Source: Amorphochlora amoebiformis
Taxonomy: Eukaryota > Cercozoa > Chlorarachniophyceae
Reading direction: 5' to 3'
Assembly (NCBI GenBank): GCA_054601695.1
Contig: BAAHQB010000098.1
Location: forward strand, 124,001 to 188,000
DNA length: 64,000 bases
Positions 31,632 through 64,000 of the stretch are shown piece after piece (the first letter of the stretch is position 1; every line of letters begins with the position of its first letter). The notes under the pieces are model-generated. The model saw only the letters and a program-made list of their open reading frames with translations. It ran no database searches and was not told where the DNA came from. Position numbers and translations under genes: made by a program.

Positions 31632-32328
31632 GTATATATATTATATACATGTATATATATATATATATATATGTGTATATATATCTACTTCTTAATACTT
31701 TGTTTCGTTTATACATATGGACTACACATGCACGTATTATATAAATATATATATATATATATGTGTGTGTGTGTATGTACACATATGCGTGCTTTTTGAT
31801 ACATAAATCCAGCTTCTCTCAAAGCCCAAATACAGCCCGACTCAGCCCCAGAAACCGCCGACGCGAGTACCGTATACCCCGTCTACTACCCTAGTTCTAA
31901 AACCTACTTATCCAACCCTAAACCACAGTTCAATCAACACTAGTGCTTCGCTCTATGCTCGCAAGATTTATCAGGTTCAAGGATATTAGTGGTTATGGGT
32001 AACTGAATTTTTTCTGGCATTCCTTCCAAGGAAGTATAAACTACTATTACAATCAATACTGTTTGGCCTGACTCTACCTGTCCCTAACCCTAACCCTATA
32101 GCAAAACTCCCTTGCGTCCGGTGCTACCCAATCTCTGCGAAAGTTCTCTAACACTAAGGCCAGACCAAACTTTTAATCTAAAACTCTCCTGTCTAATTCC
32201 TCAGTAAACAATCGAAGTCCCACGATACTAGGAAGGTGTGCGAAGAGCTTTACTTCTAAAAATCATTTTTCTTTTTAAGGAGAGCTCTTCGTACAAATTC
32301 TTTTTGTACAACGTTTTTATTTTACATA

Positions 32329-32372
<44 letters not shown>

Positions 32373-32653
32373 TGTAATTATATATTATATTTCACACGTA
32401 TACTTGCTACTGTACATATTTTACATGCTGCAAGTATACATGCCTTCCATGGTAATTACTATATACGTACATGATCTTAAGTATACATACATGGCGTACA
32501 TGACTTATATATATATATATATGTATATAACATAATTCCAACTATTGTACATACGATTTATAATACTAGGCCTACAAATCAATATTATAAACGCACATTT
32601 TTACAGTGACAATGTCACACACGTTTGTGCAAATGTATTGTTTGCATTTATAA

Positions 32654-32736
<83 letters not shown>

Positions 32737-33904
32737 CGTGTGTATAAATGTGTGATTTTATGATGTATGTGTGTATACATGCATATATATATATATATAA
32801 ATATATTACATAGTTATAAAGCATACATGTGATGTCTACGCCAAGGAACTACCCTTAATATAAATCATATGAAATAGGAATTAGGACGAAATATATCATT
32901 ACCAGCTATGCCAAACGGTAAACCTAACTTCGACCCAAAAGCATAGCCGCAAGGACAATATCGCTGATCAGAGTTCTAACTCTATATCTCATATTCTTGG
33001 ATCCGCAGGTGCGACGTTGAGTATGTCTTCTCTGCGGGCTCAGACTAGAAACCCCTCAGATCGCCAGGACAGGTATTGATGCGTTGAATATATTCATATA
33101 TATATAATATATATATATATATATGACATTCATCCGTACCCGATAACACAGATGCCTAACTCCACCAAGTCTCGTTTCCAAACGCAGGTCACCACTTCTT
33201 AGATTCTCATACCCTTGTTCTCACAATAGATTTTACTACAGGATGTCTGTAGCCGAACTGATGAACTCTAAGGTCTATTTGTAGGAGATGCATATAATGC
33301 ATTTACTAGATAATTATATATATATATATATGAATATATCTACACAAAAAATATAAAATTAAATATAAACATATGTATGTATTAAAATGTGTGTATATAT
33401 ATATATTTATTGCGTATTGCGCATTACACACTATAGTTACACTACATATTTGAAAGTTTGCATATATTACACATATATATATATATATATGTGCGTGTGT
33501 GTGTTTATACGAGCATAAAATAGGTTTGATGTATTATGTAAATATTTATACTAGAATACATATATATATATATATTATATGTATACAGCTTTTTGTATAT
33601 ATTTGTTGGTGTGTGATTTACGTTTGCGCGTATACATTTACACATGCATTATGATCATTAAACTAAAACGGACAGCCTGCGTTGCCGAGGCCCAGGAGTC
33701 GCAGAATTAACTCGTGGAATACGTCCATGTATGCTAAGATGCTCGCAAGGTGGCTACAAGTCCAAACTCTTTTAAATATATTTTCACTAAGTTTTGTGTA
33801 GGCATCATGTACTTCACGAGAATTTTGGGGATGCTGAGGGTAAGGGAAAGGGCAAGTCAGCAAATGCGAGTTCTCCGAACCTGGTGGAAAGTAATTCAAG
33901 CTAG
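24698..33904 (+). CDS. Ser/Pro/Arg-rich protein of unknown function, about 572 aa
   Basis: Exons: 24698-24727, 25353-25407, 25482-25606, 26920-27011, 28342-28508, 29224-29511, 29580-29653, 30070-30101, 30170-30371, 31021-31157, 31270-31368, 31813-31871, 32205-32237, 33009-33072, 33188-33272, 33676-33749, 33802-33904; stop TAG. All junctions keep frame and the total is 1719 nt. The N-terminal 70 residues look folded and helical ([19 protein letters not shown]). The rest is low-complexity and probably disordered, with SP and RS dipeptides typical of phosphorylation sites ([20 protein letters not shown]) and a GKGKGK stretch near the end. I do not recognise the family. The start at 24698 is the first ATG in the first supported exon but could lie further upstream. 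The donor ends at 27011 and 32237 were chosen because they are the only ones that keep phase. Confidence 0.6.
24979..25012 (-). other. Candidate isolated minus-strand exon upstream of the scaffold gene
   Basis: A 34-nt segment flanked on the minus strand by TCTAACAG and GTGAGT encodes [11 protein letters not shown] in one frame. It lies inside the first intron of the plus-strand gene. It could be a 5' exon of the scaffold gene (then the ATG at 23913 is internal) or a chance match. Confidence 0.2.
27958..28369 (+). repeat. Tandem ~205-bp duplication copying a splice acceptor and 28 nt of an exon
   Basis: The segment ending in GCGCCAACCAG plus the first 28 nt of the exon at 28342 is also present 205 bp upstream (acceptor before 28137, exon copy 28137-28164). 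The upstream copy runs straight back into (TA)n without a donor, so it is an exon fragment. Confidence 0.85.
28631..29223 (+). repeat. Triplicated ~154-bp intron module ending at a 3' splice site
   Basis: Nearly identical copies at 28631-28784, 28852-29005 and 29068-29223 are separated by (TA)n. Each ends TTTCCGTACCAG. Only the third copy is followed by coding sequence (exon at 29224), so the upstream two carry decoy acceptor sites. Confidence 0.9.
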
Positions 33905-34581
33905 TCCTCAGCGGACACTACGCTCTAGATACTATGCAGCCGGTTTATAGTATAACTGGCAGGAATCCGCAATGTCGCCTTTAAGGCCATTTTAAAATTA
34001 ATGATCCGATTGAATATTACCATGCAAATCTAGAAATAATTATCTAGATTATGCTCATTCATCTGCACACCTAGCCATCAACTACTAGAATTAGATCAAC
34101 TATAGATCAAATACTCTAGATACTCTCCAGAGTCCAGACTCTCTAGACTCTATCTAGTCTATAGACTACCTCTTCTAGAAGTACTACAACTGGTACTAGA
34201 CCTGTAGACCTACTAAAGCAACAAGGTATCTAGTCAATGCTAGAATTAGGACTTCTAGACTTACCAGTTGTATAATTAGAATTATCTAAATTGTTCTAGT
34301 TGTTACATATTTGATGAACAATATGAACAGATGATATGCCGCGCGTGACTCGAGTGACTCTACTGTAATTGTGTAACGATAACAGTATGATCGTAGCGAG
34401 ATAATTTATATTATATCGAGAAATAGCTCTTACATCTAGATATCTAGTACATGTAGATAATTAATCACAGTACAGCTAATACTCTATCTAGTCTATAGAT
34501 TCTGTCTACTAAGACCTAGAAGACTACTACATCTATCTAGATATAGACTAGATATATATAGAATTCCGACCGAATTCAGTA
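33905..34581. repeat. CTAG-rich intergenic DNA between convergent gene ends
   Basis: This lies between the TAG of the Ser/Pro/Arg-rich gene and the TGA of the reductase. By eye about nineteen CTAG tetramers occur in 34021-34570, where about two are expected by chance, mostly as TCTAGA, ACTAGA or TCTAGT. There are no (TA)n arrays and no open frame. It probably contains both poly(A) regions. Confidence 0.7.
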
Positions 34582-48290
<13,709 letters not shown>

Positions 48291-48476
48291 GCCGTGATAT
48301 GCGAACCCTGTAATGTAAATCAGAAAGTGCGAAACCTCTATTTGTTAAACTTCTAGATAAATATTAGGCGATTTCAAAAGATTATATATCTCAGCGCTGG
48401 ACGCTGGCTTTCGGCTGCCATCCTTCTGGACGTCTACCCCAATCACCACGAACACTTTCTCCGCTTTGCTTCTGTT
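48291..48476. promoter_or_regulatory. 186-bp divergent promoter region (reductase / zinc-cluster gene)
   Basis: This is the whole space between the two opposed start codons. It has a CCAAT box (48439-48443, plus strand) and an AT-rich TATA-like stretch (about 48370-48380), and single CGG triplets of the kind contacted by Zn2Cys6 proteins occur in the right half. The short distance means that the two genes almost certainly share control elements. Confidence 0.6.
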
Positions 48477-49473
48477 ATGCGAAGTGCACATCCTCTTCCC
48501 GGTTTAGCTGTTGAAATCTTAAGCCCTACATCCAAGTCCAACGAAGAAATATGTCCCCTGCAAATGGTGCTGGAGACCATGTCCAACCTGCAACAGAAGA
48601 GTGAAATCTTCCAAAGGAAACCCCAAGTTCCTCGCAATCAGCTGCGGATGGCAGCAGATTCGGTCTCACTAGCAACATTACATCCGTCTTCGGAGCATCT
48701 ATTTGAAATTCCATTTTTGGGACAACCCGTCCAGCAACTGCAGCATGTGCCGTTGCCTGCACGGATTTCTAATCGTGAGGAACTTGACGTGGAGAATCGG
48801 GGGAATGGGTTACCTATGCCTTCCTTAGAAATGACACCCGAGAGTGCGAAGCAGACCTCCGATTCTTTTGCACTTGGTACACAGAGGGACAATTTTCCAA
48901 CTTTGGATTCTCCAAAGGTTGCCCTACCCCCTAATTTCTTAGGCTGCCTGTAGCCCCGATCAACCCTAACCCATAGAATATCTTCTCAGATCCCCAAGAA
49001 AAAGAGAAAAGTCGCTTGTGTCGAGTGTCGACGGGCAAAAAGTGTTTGCAAATACGACCCCGAGGACTTGAGCTCTCTGCCGTGTAAGAGATGTGCTAAA
49101 TTTGGCAAAGAGTGTCGGATACACACTAAATCACCTTCGGTAAAGGCTCATAGACCTTTTTTTCTCGTTTCCTTTTCCAAATGCTGAAACTTGGTTCGAT
49201 TAGATTGTCAAGCCGAAAGCTGTGAAGAAATCGTGTGAGAAGGCATTAAGTGATAGGAAAAACAGGAACAAAGGGAAACAATGCCACAGGAACCAATATT
49301 GCCTAAGACCTCTCAAACATCCAGGGCACTGTAAATTTCCGAAGGGATTCCCAAAACCGGCATATTCTTGGCGTGGAAAGAGTAAAAAGAGGAAGATAGT
49401 TAAGAACAATGAACGTGAGGTAGTTCAATATGCAAACTGTTTATGCAATCTTGGTAAAAAAAATCGAATTTAA
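48477..49473 (+). CDS. Zn2Cys6 (fungal-type) zinc-cluster DNA-binding protein, 286 aa
   Basis: Exons: 48477-48917, 48990-49139, 49204-49473 (TAA), all in phase; introns are only 72 and 64 bp. The cluster is C157-x2-C160-x6-C167-x11-C179-x2-C182-x6-C189, a full match to the Zn2Cys6 pattern, with basic residues RRAK between the second and third Cys. Immediately before it is the heptapeptide PKKKRKV, a textbook monopartite nuclear localisation signal. After it comes a Lys-rich tail with a second Cys/His-rich motif, CHRNQYCLRPLKHPGHC. Unlike typical fungal regulators the cluster is mid-protein, with about 150 Ser/Pro/Gln-rich residues before it, and no large fungal-specific regulatory domain follows. 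It is a probable transcription factor; its target is unknown, but the adjacent reductase is an obvious candidate. Confidence 0.85.
48987..49140 (+). other. Zn2Cys6 DNA-binding exon with adjoining NLS
   Basis: The middle exon (48990-49139, exactly 50 codons) carries the whole binuclear zinc cluster and the preceding PKKKRKV signal, so the DNA-binding module is encoded as one phase-0 unit. Acceptor TTCTCAG and donor GTAAAG are clear. Confidence 0.85.
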
Positions 49474-49924
49474 AACTGTGAGTATTCATCATTACTACAA
49501 CCCAGTAAGAATTGAAAACCTAGAATCATACGCAATAATTCGTAAATCGACAGGATACTGGCATATTCATTATTCATGATTGTATTTTGGTATTATATAA
49601 ATATATTTATATCTAATACCTATGCATATGGATGTATTATTTCAGCACCAATGATTAGAGATATCAAACTCCGCACAGTCTACGAGAACTCCAAGCTCTG
49701 TGTCCCCTCTCAACCAGAACTGTTGTACCCTATCCTGGTATCTTCAGCTTGATCCCCATCTGCATAAAGGTGTTTGACATGGGTGTCCGGGAGATATCTA
49801 TATATTAATAGTGACATATCTGATAATTCAATGACCTCTAACCAAGCACTGAGTCTTAAGGTGACAGATCGATTAGTCACAAAGTAGCAGGACTTCGGTG
49901 GGACACCTTCGAGCTCTGCTGACG
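49474..49924 (+). promoter_or_regulatory. Intergenic region between zinc-cluster gene and NECAP
   Basis: This is 451 bp of mixed composition with little (TA)n and no open coding signal. It should hold the 3' end of the zinc-cluster gene and the promoter and 5' UTR of the NECAP gene. No canonical AATAAA was seen after the TAA. Confidence 0.4.
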
Positions 49925-62965
<13,041 letters not shown>

Positions 62966-63042
62966 AACAACTGGAGTAGGTAGGCTACATGCTTTGGACT
63001 TTAACATACAGATTCTAATCAGAGTCGGGTCCATCAGATTCT

Positions 63043-63262
63043 AGAACGTTTAGTACCCCTCAATAAGTATCTAGTATTTTTACGTAATATATTACGTTAT
63101 ATGTATATGTGTACGTAATATATTACGTTATAGCCAGACTAGATACATAACATCATGATTGACCATATCTCTAGATCTAGACCATTGTACCAGTTTTAGT
63201 TAGAACGTTTAGTACCCCTCAGTAAGTATATCTAGTATATGTACGTAATATATTACGTTATA
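63043..63262. repeat. Duplicated segment with palindromic TACGTAATATATTACG cores
   Basis: AGAACGTTTAGTACCCCTCA occurs at 63043-63062 and 63202-63221. The near-perfect palindrome starting TACGTAATATATTACGTTAT occurs at 63081, 63112 and 63242. The layout indicates a direct duplication about 160 bp apart. Confidence 0.85.
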
Positions 63263-63650
63263 TGTAAACTTTCCGTTGGACTATCATTTGTTATACACGC
63301 TACCGGGGAACCATACGTAGACTTTATCTGGCTGTACTTGTTGAACAACTTGTATATTTTTTAGAACCGTATATGACGATAAGCTAGATTAGTAGTATAT
63401 AATGTACGTATATTCAATACGCTAACCGTGATACGTATCGAGCGTCTATGTATTACGTGTATATATCTATACTCAACAGTTTGGCCATCTATCTGGTCTA
63501 TTAGTACTGTCCCCGTGAGTTTCAGTATGTACGTATAGTGTCAATCTAGTATATACCTAGCGTATACGTACGTACATCATCTAGATCATGGTCTAGATGG
63601 TCTAGATGGTACGACGTACGTAGCCTACTCTAGTACTAGTACTAGTCACA

Positions 63651-63776
63651 GTATCTAGAGTATACGCATACGTATCTAGAGTATACGCATACGTATCTAG
63701 AGTATACGCATACGTATCTAGAGTATACGCATACGTATCTAGAGTATACGCATACGTATCTAGAGTATACGCATAC
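63651..63776. repeat. Perfect tandem repeat, 6 x 21 bp
   Basis: Six identical back-to-back copies start at 63651 with unit GTATCTAGAG + TATACGCATAC. Each unit carries the palindromes TCTAGA and GTATAC. Zero divergence points to recent amplification or homogenisation. Confidence 0.95.
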
Positions 63777-64000
63777 GTACGTATTGTCTAGATTGTGATC
63801 ATCTAGGTCTCTAGAGGTCTAGTGGTCACTCTCTAGTCTAAGATCACCGGACTTAGACTAGTTAGAAGATAAGTTAGATCTATGTATCCTTGGTATCTAT
63901 TATATCTGAAGTAGTATATATATCATCTAGATCATCTAGAGCATGCACACACTGATATTTAATAAATGACTAGAATCATTCTTCAGATACTAGTGGCGCT

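Larger units (their letters stand above)
62966..64000. repeat. CTAG-rich DNA downstream of NECAP
   Basis: About thirty CTAG tetramers occur in roughly 1 kb, together with GTAC/GTATAC/TACGTA palindromes. (TA)n arrays are nearly absent. Composition matches 33905-34581, again directly after a gene end. No gene was seen. Confidence 0.7.

Overview
This is nuclear DNA from an intron-rich eukaryote. Most of the window is (TA)n and related microsatellite that fills very long introns. Real coding sequence appears only as tiny islands, typically 20-120 nt, bounded by GT/AG (occasionally GC/AG) splice sites. Joining the islands by phase and by protein-family pattern gives five or six genes. Nearly all of the many [10 protein letters not shown] open reading frames are microsatellite artefacts. 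TAA, TAG and TGA all act as stops, so the standard code fits. Degenerate CCCTAA arrays suggest a TTAGGG-type telomere. A fungal-type Zn2Cys6 cluster and a CM1 to coiled-coil to PACT spindle-pole protein both lean toward an intron-rich opisthokont, perhaps an early-diverging fungus or relative, but the species is not identifiable from the sequence alone.

Layout. (1) 23.9 kb down to about 8.0 kb, minus strand: a centrosome/spindle-pole scaffold with an N-terminal CM1-like gamma-tubulin-complex-binding motif, coiled coils and a PACT-like domain. Coiled-coil exons continue on the minus strand from 7.6 kb to 1.0 kb and run off the left edge (same gene or a second one). (2) 24.7-33.9 kb, plus strand, divergent from gene 1: a Ser/Pro/Arg-rich protein of unknown function in about 17 exons. 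(3) 48.3 kb down to 34.6 kb, minus strand, convergent with gene 2: a Gfo/Idh/MocA-family oxidoreductase of the group usually annotated as D-galacturonate reductase, in 21 located exons plus one missing microexon. (4) 48.5-49.5 kb, plus strand: a compact three-exon Zn2Cys6 protein sharing a 186-bp divergent promoter region with gene 3. (5) 49.9-63.0 kb, plus strand: a NECAP endocytic adaptor in 16 exons, 261 aa.

The two gene-end intergenic regions (33.9-34.6 kb and 63.0-64.0 kb) share an unusual CTAG-rich composition, and the second also holds a perfect 6 x 21-bp tandem repeat. Three copies of a tRNA-derived, SINE-like element lie in introns, together with telomere-like arrays, CU-rich (sense strand) tracts and local duplications that copy splice sites. 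The most interesting signals are the zinc-cluster/reductase divergent pair, the CTAG-rich gene-end DNA, the SINE-like family and the microsatellite-built introns.
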